DNA of 34,807 nt from JAEXOD01 sp937930275 (GTDB lineage: Bacteria > Bacteroidota > Ignavibacteria > Ignavibacteriales > Melioribacteraceae): contig DAIMZL010000022.1 of assembly GCA_036733965.1 (NCBI GenBank), positions 1 to 34,807 of the forward strand, in the 5' to 3' direction. A program made the translations under genes and the position numbers. Shown one piece after another: positions 26,467-34,807 of this stretch. The notes below the pieces were generated by a model. It ran no database searches and was not told the origin of the DNA. It saw nothing but the letters and a program-made list of their open reading frames with translations. The stretch's first letter is position 1. The number at the start of each line of letters is the position of its first letter.

Positions 26467-27447
26467 TTATCTTTTTTCAAACGGATGAATATCGCTATTA
26501 AAATCGGGTCTATAATAATCGGGGGCTTCCATTCCCTGTAAAAAACCGTTTATAAAACCGAGTTTTATAAGTTCGTCTTCAACTTTTTGATATTCTCTGT
26601 AATTTAATTTTCGAGATAGTAGAGGGATATTATCAGCTTTGTTTGCGGGATAATACTGCGACATCAGGCTAATAAAAACTGATGTGCCTAAATTAGCTTT
26701 TATCCAGCGCAAAGTGTCTATTGTTTCGCTTATATCATTTGGCAGGACTAAAAGACGTATTATTAAACCACTTTTAGCAATACCGTTTTCATCAGTTACT
26801 AAATCACCTACTTGCTTATACATTTCTGTAATAGCAAGTCTTGAACTTGAAACATAGTTTTTGGCGGCAGAATATTTACGTGCATAAGTATCCGAAGCGT
26901 ACTTAATATCAGGTAAATAGATATCTATAATTCCGTCTAAATACTTAATTGAATTAATGCTATCGTAACCGTTGGAATTATAAACAAGAGGAATATTTAA
27001 ACCTTTATCTGCAGCAAAATATATTGCTTCCGTTATTTGAGCTACATAGTGTGAAGGAGAAACAAAATTTATATTATGAACTTTATAGCTCTGAAGTTTT
27101 ATCATTATTTCGGCTAACTGCTCTGCAGAATACTCCGAAAAACCGCTTAAATCTTTATTTTGGCTTATTTGATGATTTTGGCAATAAACACAATGTAAAT
27201 TGCAGTTAGCAAAAAATATTGTCCCGCTTCCGTTAGTACCGGAAATAGGCGGTTCTTCGCCATGGTGATCGCAATAGCTTGCAATTAAAATTTTATCGGT
27301 TGTTTTGCAAAATCCGAGATTTCCGTCAACTCTGTTTGTATTACAGTTGTGAGGGCATAAATTACAACTTGTTAGTTTACTTTTTAAGGTTTTTGATGTT
27401 TGGTAAAGGATTCCGGACTTGTATAGATCGGTATAACGAAATTTCAT
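26467..27447 (-). CDS. radical SAM protein, PflX-like (COG1313)
   Basis: A 326-aa radical SAM enzyme. The SAM/[4Fe-4S] motif CNLHCVYC gives C82, C86, C89. Upstream are C28, C31, C35 and C47 (SCNLCPHNC, then GFC), which may hold another cluster or metal. Other marks are HHGEEPPISGTNGSGTIFF before the motif and VYNSNGYDSINSIKYLDGIIDIYLPDIKY later. This fits the PflX/COG1313 group, named by resemblance to pyruvate formate-lyase activating enzymes but without a proven substrate. No glycyl-radical enzyme gene is nearby. It abuts tyrA tail to tail. Confidence 0.88.
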   Translation of the reverse strand: MKFRYTDLYKSGILYQTSKTLKSKLTSCNLCPHNCNTNRVDGNLGFCKTTDKILIASYCDHHGEEPPISGTNGSGTIFFANCNLHCVYCQNHQISQNKDLSGFSEYSAEQLAEIMIKLQSYKVHNINFVSPSHYVAQITEAIYFAADKGLNIPLVYNSNGYDSINSIKYLDGIIDIYLPDIKYASDTYARKYSAAKNYVSSSRLAITEMYKQVGDLVTDENGIAKSGLIIRLLVLPNDISETIDTLRWIKANLGTSVFISLMSQYYPANKADNIPLLSRKLNYREYQKVEDELIKLGFINGFLQGMEAPDYYRPDFNSDIHPFEKR

Positions 27448-27737
27448 AACTTAACTTTCTTTAAAATATATTAGACTAACAAAATTATAATTTTTAGAAC
27501 TAACACTAAAAAATACGGGGAATTAAAAATACAACAATTATAATAAATAGGTAAAAAATGTACTTTATTAAAGTACTTCATCCCCTTTAATTAATTTTTT
27601 AAAGGGGATGAAAATAGTTACATCTTATAACGTCATATTATATTTCACTTTTAATACTTAATATTAAATCAGTTACTTAGTATAAATAAAACTTTACTTT
27701 TTTCAATAATTCATAAGTACAAAAGAACTCTTTTAGA
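27448..27737. other. 290-bp intergenic region with double hairpin
   Basis: It lies between the transketolase gene (upstream on the minus strand) and the radical SAM gene. Apart from the inverted repeats at 27560-27612 it is plain AT-rich sequence with no coding frame seen. It should hold the end of the tkt transcript and the promoter of the radical SAM gene. Confidence 0.4.
27560..27612. repeat. two adjacent perfect inverted repeats
   Basis: GTACTTTATTAAAGTAC (27560-27576, 8-bp arms around one base) touches a 14-bp perfect stem, TTCATCCCCTTTAA (27577-27590) and TTAAAGGGGATGAA (27599-27612), with an 8-nt loop. It lies about 125 nt past the tkt stop on the minus strand. There is no T tract immediately after the arms, so it is not a standard terminator. 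It may protect an mRNA end, act as an operator, or be a small repeated element. Confidence 0.7.
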
Positions 27738-29759
27738 TTAAGATTGTTTGTTTTTTAATAATTTTTTTGCTTTTGCAATAATATTCTCTTCTGTAATTCC
27801 GTATTCTTTATACAAAGTTTCGTACGGAGCGCTTGCACCAAAAATTTCAATGCTTATAATATCACCGTTATTTCCCAAGTATTTATCCCAACCCTGCCTT
27901 ACTCCTGCTTCAACCGCAAGTCTGTTTTGGCAATCTTTAGGTAACACCGAATTTTTATATTTTGTATCTTGTTTATCAAATAATTGAGTACACGGCATAC
28001 TAACTACATTTACTTTAACTCCCGTAGTTTCCAGCTTTTCGGCTGCTTGTAAGCACAAGTTAACTTCACTACCGGTTGCCATAAGAATTATATCAGGTTT
28101 TGCGGCTGATTTTTTAACAATATAACCACCTTTTAATGTGCCTTTAGCATCGGAGTATCTTGTTCTATCAATTAATTTAATGTTTTGACGCGATAAAGCT
28201 AAAGATACCGGAGCGTTGTTGTTTTTAAGTGCAAAATACCAAGCATATACTGTTTCATTTGCATCAGCCGGTCTAAAAACAAAACTGTTTGGAATAGCTC
28301 TAAGAGCAGCTAACTGCTCAATTGGTTGATGGGTTGGTCCGTCTTCACCTAATCCTATGCTATCGTGTGTAAATACAAATATAGGGCTGATATGCGATAA
28401 GGCGGCTATTCTAATAGCAGGTCTCATATAATCGGAAAATACTAAAAACGTTCCTCCGTAAGCAATTACTCCTCCGTACATTACCATTCCGTTTAGTATT
28501 GCACCCATTGCATGTTCTCTTATTCCAAAGTGGATGTATCTTCCGGTTCTGCTCATCGGAGAAAACGAACTTGAATTGGCAGGTTTTGTATTGTTGGAAG
28601 GAGTGAGATCAGCACTACCTCCTATTAAGTTTGGTATTTGTCCCGCTAAATAATCTAATACTTTTCCGCTCGCAACTCTGGTTGCGATGCTTGCATTATA
28701 ATCGGTAAATAAGGGAATTTCAAATGAATCGGAATTAAAGAACTCGCCGTTAACCGCCGAAGTAATTTCTTTAGCTTCTTGAGGATAATTTTTCGAGTAT
28801 TTTTCAAACAGTGAATCCCATTCGCTGTTTAATTGCATTCCTTTAATTTTAACTTTTTCATAAAATGAATATACATCGTCCGGAACAAAAAATTCTTCAG
28901 AGTATTCCCAGCCTAAATTAGCTTTTGTAAGGGCAAGTTCATCTTTCCCTAAGGGGGAACCGTGTACACTTGATTTACCTTGTTTGTTGGGGCTACCGAA
29001 ACCGATTGTAGTATCAACAACAATTAATGTAGGTGCATTAACGTTTTCTTTCGCTTTTTTAACCGAGTCGTTTAATTCGCTTAAATCGTTGGCGTTTTTT
29101 ACATGTAATACATTCCAACCATAAGCTAAAAATCTATCGCTTACATTTTCGGTCATGGCAAGATTGGTGCTTCCGTCAATAGTTATTTTATTGTTATCGT
29201 AAAAAACAACCAGATTACTTAGTTTATTATGACCGGCAAAAGCAGCAGCTTCGTGGGTAATCCCTTCCATCATATCGCCGTCACCGGCAATTACGTAGAT
29301 ATAATTGTCTATTATATTGAAATTCGGTTTATTGTATTTAGCAGCAAAAAAGTGTTGAACTAACGCCATACCTACTGCGTTTGCAAAACCTTGTCCTAAA
29401 GGTCCGGTTGTAGTTTCAACACCGGGAGTTAAGCCGTATTCCGGATGTCCGGGGGTAATACTGCCATATTGTCTAAAATTCTTTATATCATCAAGACTAA
29501 TTTCGTAACCGCACAAATGCAAAATACTATATAACATACTACTACCATGCCCTGCCGATAAAACAAATCTATCCCTATTCAACCAATTTGGATTGTTTGG
29601 GTTGTGTTTCATAACTCCGGAATACAATAAATGTGCAATGGGGGCACACCCTAACGGTAGTCCCGGATGACCGCTATTTGCTTTTTGAATTGCTTCAGCA
29701 GATAAAATTCTTATAGTGTTAATACATTTTTGATGTAGTGGATTTTTTAATTCAGTCAT
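27738..29759 (-). CDS. tkt: transketolase
   Basis: Thiamine-diphosphate enzyme that moves two-carbon units between sugar phosphates; 673 aa, the full length of the family. Seen are SGHPGLPLGCAPIAHLLY (about 28-46), the TPP-binding GDGDMMEGITHEAAAFAGH to DNNKITIDG (about 160-195), the pyrimidine-domain GIREHAMGAILNGM, and THDSIGLGEDGPTHQPIEQLA near 460. AGAAG lies shortly upstream of the start on the minus strand. It shares an operon with the small gene upstream and diverges from the tal-pgi gene, with which it forms the non-oxidative pentose phosphate branch. Confidence 0.98.
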   Translation of the reverse strand: MTELKNPLHQKCINTIRILSAEAIQKANSGHPGLPLGCAPIAHLLYSGVMKHNPNNPNWLNRDRFVLSAGHGSSMLYSILHLCGYEISLDDIKNFRQYGSITPGHPEYGLTPGVETTTGPLGQGFANAVGMALVQHFFAAKYNKPNFNIIDNYIYVIAGDGDMMEGITHEAAAFAGHNKLSNLVVFYDNNKITIDGSTNLAMTENVSDRFLAYGWNVLHVKNANDLSELNDSVKKAKENVNAPTLIVVDTTIGFGSPNKQGKSSVHGSPLGKDELALTKANLGWEYSEEFFVPDDVYSFYEKVKIKGMQLNSEWDSLFEKYSKNYPQEAKEITSAVNGEFFNSDSFEIPLFTDYNASIATRVASGKVLDYLAGQIPNLIGGSADLTPSNNTKPANSSSFSPMSRTGRYIHFGIREHAMGAILNGMVMYGGVIAYGGTFLVFSDYMRPAIRIAALSHISPIFVFTHDSIGLGEDGPTHQPIEQLAALRAIPNSFVFRPADANETVYAWYFALKNNNAPVSLALSRQNIKLIDRTRYSDAKGTLKGGYIVKKSAAKPDIILMATGSEVNLCLQAAEKLETTGVKVNVVSMPCTQLFDKQDTKYKNSVLPKDCQNRLAVEAGVRQGWDKYLGNNGDIISIEIFGASAPYETLYKEYGITEENIIAKAKKLLKNKQS

Positions 29760-29774
29760 TTTTCTTCTCCGTCT

Positions 29775-30107
29775 CTATTTTTTACTTATTATTTTTCCAT
29801 CAATTACGGGGGATACACAAATTAAAGGATTTTCGGGAAGTCCGAAATACTCAAAAATTTCTCCGAAAAGTTGGTGTTCTTTTCCGTACTTTGCCAATTT
29901 ATTAAATTGTCTGTAAGACATTAACTCGCCTTTATTGCTTATAGGAGCATTAAAAACAATTGCTCGGTTAATATCATTAAATGATTCTGTTTTAAGAAAA
30001 TCAATTTTTTCGGTATCGTTTCCGTCTTTTTCGTAAGCAATACCTTTTAACTGCTTAATATACTCGCCTTCAATCATTAAGTATATGTTTACTATTTTTT
30101 CTAACAA
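29775..30107 (-). CDS. small hypothetical protein upstream of tkt
   Basis: I do not recognise this 110-aa protein. I chose the TTG at 30107 because AAAAGGA lies 6 nt upstream on the minus strand. A longer start at 30167 would add 20 residues without a ribosome site, and an ATG (MIEGEYIKQ) ten codons in is also possible. There is no signal peptide or membrane helix. The sequence is a mix of charged residues with segments such as NRAIVFNAPISNKGELMSYRQFNKLAKYG and a proline-rich end (LPENPLICVSPVIDGKI). It is 15 nt upstream of tkt, so co-expressed; a role in sugar-phosphate metabolism is only suggested by position. Confidence 0.65.
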   Translation of the reverse strand: MLEKIVNIYLMIEGEYIKQLKGIAYEKDGNDTEKIDFLKTESFNDINRAIVFNAPISNKGELMSYRQFNKLAKYGKEHQLFGEIFEYFGLPENPLICVSPVIDGKIISKK

Positions 30108-30348
30108 ATTCAGTCCTTTTCTAAAAATACAAATTTCTAAATTACAAGTTTTTATAACGTTAAACAACTATTTTTTACTGTAAAATAAGTTTATCTTTTA
30201 CATAGTTAGTAAAAATAAAGAGCTAATTAGGTATATAATTTAAGCAAAACTTAATAGGTTAATTAATGTTAACATATTTTAATACGGTGATATTTAGTTA
30301 AATAGTTTTTATATTTATAATTATTATTTTTAAAGTTATGGAGAAAAA
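30108..30348. promoter_or_regulatory. divergent promoter region of tkt operon and tal-pgi
   Basis: The 241-bp AT-rich spacer must drive both the minus-strand tkt pair and the plus-strand tal-pgi fusion. A TATAAT at 30234-30239 faces tal-pgi, but I see no good -35 partner, so the exact promoters are not set. There is no coding frame. Confidence 0.4.
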
Positions 30349-33132
30349 ATGAGCAAATTAGAAAAATTAGCGGAATTAGGACAATCAATTTGGTACGATT
30401 TTATAGAAAGAGAATTTATTACAGGCGGTAAACTTGAAGGATTAATTAGCAACGGATTACGCGGAATTACTTCAAATCCCAGTATTTTTGAAAAAGCAAT
30501 TAGTACGGGAAAACTGTATGATAGTGATATTGAAAAAATTATAACAAAAACAACCGATACATACGAAGTATATGAATACTTGGCTTTAAAGGATATTGAA
30601 TCTGCTGCCGATATGATGTATCCGCTGTATAAAAAAACGGATGGATTAGACGGTTATGTTAGTATTGAAGTTAGCCCAGATTTAGCTTACGAAAGTAAAA
30701 AAACATTTGATGAAGCAGTTAGATTATTTACAACATTAAAGCGCAATAACATTATGATTAAAGTTCCGGCAACCGATGAGGGACTTGTTGCAGTGGAAGA
30801 ACTAATTGCACATGGTATTAATGTAAATGTAACTTTAATTTTTAGTATTGAAAATTATAAAAAAGTTGCAGAAGCATATATAAGCGGGTTGGAAAAATTG
30901 CTTAATGCAGGCGGAAAATTGAATTTAGTTTCGTCTGTTGCATCATTTTTTGTTAGTCGTTTAGATAGTTCGCTCGATAAAATGTTGGAAGAAAAGGGTG
31001 AAACCGAATTGTGCGGTAAATTTGGTGTGGCAAATTGTAAACTTGCCTATAAATATTATCAAGAATTATATTGTTCGCCAAGATGGAAAAAATTAGAAGC
31101 TAACGGAGCAAGACCACAGCGCTTATTATGGGCAAGCACGGGCACAAAAAATAAATTATATAGCGATACGTTGTATGTTGATGAGTTAATAGGTTACAAT
31201 ACGGTTAATACCATTCCGCCGGCAACTTTAGACGCATTTATTGACCACGGTGTAGTAGAACAAAAAATTACTACCGAAATTGAAAAAGCAGAAGAAGCTT
31301 TTGAAAAATTAAAAAAACTTGGTATCTCTATTGATGCAGTTACAAACAAATTACAACTTGACGGTATTAAAGCTTTTGTTGATTCGTTTAACGGCTTATT
31401 AAATACATTATCCGATAAAATTAATTTGTTAATAAAAGCAAAAACCGAAAAAGTTAAATACCACAACATTAATCCTGAATATATTAATAGTCTTACAACT
31501 TATATAGATAATAAAATTGCCGAAAAAGTTTGGGAAAAAGATTATACTATTTGGAGCGATAGTCCGGTTGAAATTACAAATCGATTAGGTTGGTTAGACG
31601 TATCTTTGAAATCAAAAAATGAAATCGAAAATGTAGAAAAATTAGCAAAAGAATTAATTGCAGCCGGGATTAAAAAAGCTGTTTTGCTTGGAATGGGCGG
31701 AAGCAGCTTAGCACCCGAAGTGTTTGCAAAAACTTTTGGTAGTAAAAATGGATTTTTGGAATTAAGTGTTTTGGATAGTACTCATCCTGATATGGTAACC
31801 AATTTGCGTAAAAATATTGTATTTGAAGAAACTGTTTTTATCGTTTCGACTAAATCCGGCGGAACTGTAGAAACTTTTTCGTTTATGAAATATTTTTATA
31901 ACGAAGCATTGGCAAATTTAGGTATAGATAAAGTCGGTGAACATTTTATTGCAATTACCGATCCGGGTAGCGGTTTAGAATCTGTTGCAAAGGAATTAAA
32001 TTTTAGAAAAATATTCTTAAATGACCCTAATATAGGGGGCAGATTTTCAGCATTATCATTGTTTGGTATGGTGCCTGCCGGATTAATAGGAGTAGATTTA
32101 GATCTATTCTTATCGCGTGTGGATAGTGCTATTACATGTAGTAAATTAAATAATTTGGAATTTAATACCGGACTAAAAATCGGTATTTTAGCAGGAAAAT
32201 ACGCAAAAGATAAAAAAGATAAATTAACATTTATTTTAAGTGAAAAGTATAAAAACTTTGGAGTATGGGCAGAACAGTTAATTGCCGAAAGTACCGGAAA
32301 ATTGGGGAATGGTGTTTTGCCTGTTGAAGGCGAACAAATATTTAACCCCGAGTATTATTGTACCGATAGAATATTTGTATATATCCATACAAAAGAAGAA
32401 ACTGACTTAAACACACGTGTAGCAGAGCTAATAAAATTGGGAGCACCGGTAATTGAGTGTATAACCGAAGATATTTATGATTTGGGTTCGGAATTTTACC
32501 GTTGGGAATTTGCAACAGCAATTATGGGTGTTGAATTAAGACTAAATCCGTTTGACCAGCCAAATGTCGAATCGGCAAAAATTGTTGCCAGAGCAATGGT
32601 TAAAGAGTATCAAGAAACCGGTATTGTTCCTGAATTAACTAAGTACTATTGTGATAAAAACGTTGAACTTTGCGATAAATTGGAAGTAAACTCAATTGAA
32701 GATATTTTGCCGGCATTAATGAATAAATCAGAGGAAATAGTAACCAAAACCGGATTGAAACCTTATTTATCAATTCAAGCTTATTTAAATATGAGCTCGG
32801 AAATTGATGAAGTTTTGCAAAACTTAAGAAAAAAAGTTACTGAAAAATATAAAATTGCAACTACTTTAGGTTATGGTCCAAGGTTTTTACATTCGACAGG
32901 TCAATTGCATAAAGGTGATGCAGGTAACGGAATTTTCTTGCAAATAATTGATGAAACAGGAGAAGCTATTTCTATTCCGGATAATGCGGGAAGCGATAAA
33001 ACTTCAATTTCGTTTGGCGTTTTAGTTCGAGCTCAAGCTTTGGGTGATAGGAAAGCACTCTTAGATAATAATAGAGTAATTATAACTCTTTTATTAAAGG
33101 GAAATGCAAAAGAAATTTTAGCTAAATTATAA
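30349..33132 (+). CDS. tal-pgi: bifunctional transaldolase / glucose-6-phosphate isomerase
   Basis: A fusion enzyme of 927 aa. The first about 360 residues are transaldolase: SNGLRGITSNPSIFEKAI near 30-50, the Schiff-base lysine in NIMIKVPATDEGLVAVEELI (about 130-150), and NVTLIFSIENYKKVAEAYI. A linker near 360-385 leads to the isomerase half (about 390-927): AVLLGMGGSSLAPEVFA, STKSGGTVETFSFMKYF (sugar phosphate binding), and GGRFSALSLFGMVPAG. The two activities link the pentose phosphate branch to fructose/glucose 6-phosphate. Such fusions are known from several bacterial groups. The start has GGAG about 7 nt before the ATG. It diverges from tkt and is followed 21 nt later by yidD. Confidence 0.96.
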   Translation: MSKLEKLAELGQSIWYDFIEREFITGGKLEGLISNGLRGITSNPSIFEKAISTGKLYDSDIEKIITKTTDTYEVYEYLALKDIESAADMMYPLYKKTDGLDGYVSIEVSPDLAYESKKTFDEAVRLFTTLKRNNIMIKVPATDEGLVAVEELIAHGINVNVTLIFSIENYKKVAEAYISGLEKLLNAGGKLNLVSSVASFFVSRLDSSLDKMLEEKGETELCGKFGVANCKLAYKYYQELYCSPRWKKLEANGARPQRLLWASTGTKNKLYSDTLYVDELIGYNTVNTIPPATLDAFIDHGVVEQKITTEIEKAEEAFEKLKKLGISIDAVTNKLQLDGIKAFVDSFNGLLNTLSDKINLLIKAKTEKVKYHNINPEYINSLTTYIDNKIAEKVWEKDYTIWSDSPVEITNRLGWLDVSLKSKNEIENVEKLAKELIAAGIKKAVLLGMGGSSLAPEVFAKTFGSKNGFLELSVLDSTHPDMVTNLRKNIVFEETVFIVSTKSGGTVETFSFMKYFYNEALANLGIDKVGEHFIAITDPGSGLESVAKELNFRKIFLNDPNIGGRFSALSLFGMVPAGLIGVDLDLFLSRVDSAITCSKLNNLEFNTGLKIGILAGKYAKDKKDKLTFILSEKYKNFGVWAEQLIAESTGKLGNGVLPVEGEQIFNPEYYCTDRIFVYIHTKEETDLNTRVAELIKLGAPVIECITEDIYDLGSEFYRWEFATAIMGVELRLNPFDQPNVESAKIVARAMVKEYQETGIVPELTKYYCDKNVELCDKLEVNSIEDILPALMNKSEEIVTKTGLKPYLSIQAYLNMSSEIDEVLQNLRKKVTEKYKIATTLGYGPRFLHSTGQLHKGDAGNGIFLQIIDETGEAISIPDNAGSDKTSISFGVLVRAQALGDRKALLDNNRVIITLLLKGNAKEILAKL

Positions 33133-33153
33133 TTATTAAAATAGGCGAAATAA

Positions 33154-33423
33154 ATGGAAAATAAACCGAGTGTTCCCGTTAATAAAACAAAATTTGTTAA
33201 AGTTATGATTATTTTGGCTTATCCGATTGTTTTATTGATTCGGTTTTATCAGATGTTTATTTCGCCTGTTTTACCCCCTTCTTGTAGATATACTCCTACT
33301 TGTTCTACTTATACTTTGGAAGCTTTAAAAAAATACGGCTTGTTAAAAGGCGGATATTTAGGACTAAAAAGGATATTAAGCTGCCACCCTTGGGGCGGAA
33401 GCGGTTATGACCCGGTACCTTGA
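33154..33423 (+). CDS. yidD: membrane protein insertion efficiency factor YidD
   Basis: Small protein of 89 aa that aids YidC-dependent insertion of membrane proteins. The amphipathic/hydrophobic N-terminal helix (about 15-38) is followed by the strict family signature: ISPVLPPSCRYTPTCSTY with C44 and C50, then KRILSCHPWGGSGYDPVP with C77. In many bacteria yidD sits beside rnpA and yidC; here it follows tal-pgi instead. AGG lies about 9 nt before the ATG. Confidence 0.95.
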   Translation: MENKPSVPVNKTKFVKVMIILAYPIVLLIRFYQMFISPVLPPSCRYTPTCSTYTLEALKKYGLLKGGYLGLKRILSCHPWGGSGYDPVP

Positions 33424-33728
33424 TAATTTTGAATTTTGANNNNNNNNNNNNNNNNNNNNNNNNNNNNNNNNNNNNNNNNNNNNNNNNNNNNNNNNNNNNN
33501 NNNNNNNNNNNNNNNNNNNNNNNNNNNNNNNNNNNNNNNTTTTGAATTTTGAATTTTGAATGACTGGGGAAAGATAATTTTGAATTTTGAATTGTGAATT
33601 TTGAATTACTGCTCCTAAATGAGTGGGGAAATAATAATTTTGAATGTTAAGGGTTGAATGTTAAATAACTAAATTTAATTATAAAAGACCTTTGTTCTAT
33701 AGTCTGAAGTCTGTAGTCCAAAGTCTAA
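33424..33728. repeat. heptanucleotide repeat region around an assembly gap
   Basis: Downstream of yidD the DNA is made of 7-bp repeats. TTTTGAA units occur on both sides of the gap: about two before it, three perfect copies at 33540-33560, and about four more (one TTGTGAA variant) at about 33578-33605. TGAATGTTAA occurs twice, 14 nt apart (33641 and 33655). A second heptad, AGTCTRA-like, occurs four times at 33701-33728 (AGTCTGA, AGTCTGT, AGTCCAA, AGTCTAA). A longer unit TGASTGGGGAAA recurs at 33561 and 33620. No coding frame is seen. It lies just upstream of the truncated esterase gene. Confidence 0.85.
33440..33539. other. assembly gap (100 N) in the repeat array
   Basis: A run of exactly 100 N flanked on both sides by TTTTGAA repeats, so the array itself probably stopped assembly and its true length is unknown. 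Confidence 0.95.
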
Positions 33729-33739
33729 AATTTGAACTA

Positions 33740-34807
33740 ATGAAAAAAGATATTAAAATAATTCTACTACTGTTTTTTGCGAATATTACTTTATTTTCGC
33801 AGACCCAATTTCAACAATTTATTAATAGAGTTAACTCAGTTAGTGATTTAAATGCTAAATCTACAATTGTAGATAGTTTTATGACTGTTGCAAGAAATTC
33901 GGGCATCCCTTTTATTGAAGGAAATACGGCTAACTTTATCTATCGGGGTACGGCAAATACAGTTAGCATTTCCGGAGATATGACTGGTTGGGACGCTACA
34001 TCTGCAAAGTGTACTAAGTTAAGCGGAACAAACTTCTTTTATTACACGCGTCCGTTTGAATTAAATGCGAGAATTGATTATAAAATTGTATTAAACGGTA
34101 CCAATTGGATATTAGACCCTGAAAACCCCAAAACATGTCCCGGGGGATATGGTCCTAATAGCGAACTTGCAATGCCGTTGTTTATTCAGCCTTGGGAAAT
34201 TAGGGTAAATACAACTGCGGCACAATTTACTACTGTTACAAAAGTTTTTCACAGCAACTTAATAAATAGAAATTACACAATTAATATTTTGCTTCCCCCA
34301 GGATATAATACTTCCACTGAATCCTATCCGGTTGTCTACTTTAAAGACGGAAGCGATTACTTGAATTTGTGCAGTGCTAAAAACATATTAACAAATTTAT
34401 TAGATAGTAATAAAATAACCAAAGTGATAGCCGTATTTGTTACTCCTACAAACAGAAATGACGAATATGCGGGGAGTAATAGGTTCTTATATGCCAAAAC
34501 ATTTGTTGATGAAATTGTACCTTTTATTGATGCAAATTACAAAACAATAAATAATAAATATGAAAGGCTTGTGTTGGGGGATTCGTTCGGGGGAAATATT
34601 AGTGCTTTAATTGCATATAAATATCCGGAAATATTTGCTAATTGTGGGTTACAGTCAGCTGCATTTTGGCCTAATGATTATGAAGTATATAAAATGATTG
34701 CCGAAGGAGAGAAAGAAGATATTAAGTTTTATTCTATTTGGGGAACATACGAATCGTTATTTACAAATTTAAGAATATTTACCGATAGTTTAAATTCAAA
34801 AGGATAT
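33740..34807 (+). CDS. secreted esterase (enterochelin-esterase-like), 3' end cut by window
   Basis: An open frame of 356 codons running off the right edge. It has a signal peptide at about 1-21 (MKKDIKIILLLFFANITLFSQ). An E-set/CBM48-like domain follows at about 55-130 (VSISGDMTGWD, then LNGTNWILDPENP), as in enterochelin-esterase and related acyl-esterases. The alpha/beta-hydrolase of the esterase D type (PF00756-like) comes next: YTINILLPPGYNTS, YPVVYFKDGSDY, and the nucleophile S282 in LGDSFGGNISALIAYKYPE. The acid and histidine of the triad would lie beyond the edge, as might a T9SS sorting domain. The ATG at 33740 follows the AGTCTRA repeats; no clear ribosome site is visible. Confidence 0.85.
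   Translation, partial: MKKDIKIILLLFFANITLFSQTQFQQFINRVNSVSDLNAKSTIVDSFMTVARNSGIPFIEGNTANFIYRGTANTVSISGDMTGWDATSAKCTKLSGTNFFYYTRPFELNARIDYKIVLNGTNWILDPENPKTCPGGYGPNSELAMPLFIQPWEIRVNTTAAQFTTVTKVFHSNLINRNYTINILLPPGYNTSTESYPVVYFKDGSDYLNLCSAKNILTNLLDSNKITKVIAVFVTPTNRNDEYAGSNRFLYAKTFVDEIVPFIDANYKTINNKYERLVLGDSFGGNISALIAYKYPEIFANCGLQSAAFWPNDYEVYKMIAEGEKEDIKFYSIWGTYESLFTNLRIFTDSLNSKGY

Noticed and set aside
26467..27447. Glycyl-radical enzyme activase with its enzyme
   Set aside because: No pyruvate formate-lyase-like gene is nearby, so the specific activase role is not supported; only the PflX-like radical SAM class is called.
33424..33728. CRISPR array
   Set aside because: The units are only 7 bp, tandem, with no unique spacers, and no cas genes are in the window.

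Overview
The window is about 34.8 kb of AT-rich bacterial DNA, evidently a scaffold from a draft or metagenome assembly. It holds five runs of exactly 100 N: 6998-7097, 8961-9060, 14022-14121, 16013-16112 and 33440-33539. Two proteins end in a type IX secretion (T9SS) sorting domain with the motif NFPNPFNPETEI or NYPNPFNPSTKF. Together with a fused transaldolase/phosphoglucose isomerase, good AGGAG ribosome sites and low GC, this points to the Ignavibacteria/Chlorobi/Bacteroidota side of the FCB group. The lineage is an inference from motif style, not from a database search.

Layout. 1-481 has no gene. 482-2395 (minus) is a methyl-accepting chemotaxis protein. 2709-6997 (plus) is an M16 zinc peptidase followed tightly by complex I genes nuoG, nuoH and the start of nuoI, cut by the first gap. 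7098-8693 is a T9SS-exported LamG-like protein whose first residues are lost in the same gap. 8704-10029 is a YifB/ComM-type AAA ATPase with an internal gap. 10111-10809 is a zinc-ribbon membrane protein, followed by a bidirectional terminator and two minus-strand tRNAs (Cys-GCA, Gly-GCC). A UPF0316 membrane protein (minus) lies next.

11708-20890 is a dense plus-strand run: pcm, miaA, prfB, a lone cyclic-nucleotide-binding domain, a YjbQ-type protein, a secreted Cys/His hydrolase-like protein, a T9SS-exported protein, and a 1364-residue hybrid sensor kinase with an extracellular beta-propeller. Several of these genes overlap by 1 nt or more, suggesting translational coupling. prfB needs a +1 frameshift, here at CTT-TAA rather than the usual CTT-TGA.

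21139-26465 is mutS, a DUF1684-like lipoprotein-sized gene, aroF (DAHP synthase) and tyrA (prephenate dehydrogenase), the last two both carrying apparent ACT regulatory regions. A PflX-like radical SAM gene (minus) abuts tyrA. Transketolase and a small unknown gene (minus) diverge from the tal-pgi fusion (plus), so the non-oxidative pentose phosphate steps share one promoter region. yidD follows. The window ends with a gap inside an array of 7-bp repeats and then a truncated secreted esterase (33740 to the edge).

Most of the window is housekeeping. The parts most worth a second look are the TAA frameshift site in prfB, the heptanucleotide repeats around the last gap, and the coupled secreted-hydrolase/T9SS/propeller-kinase block at 15004-20890.
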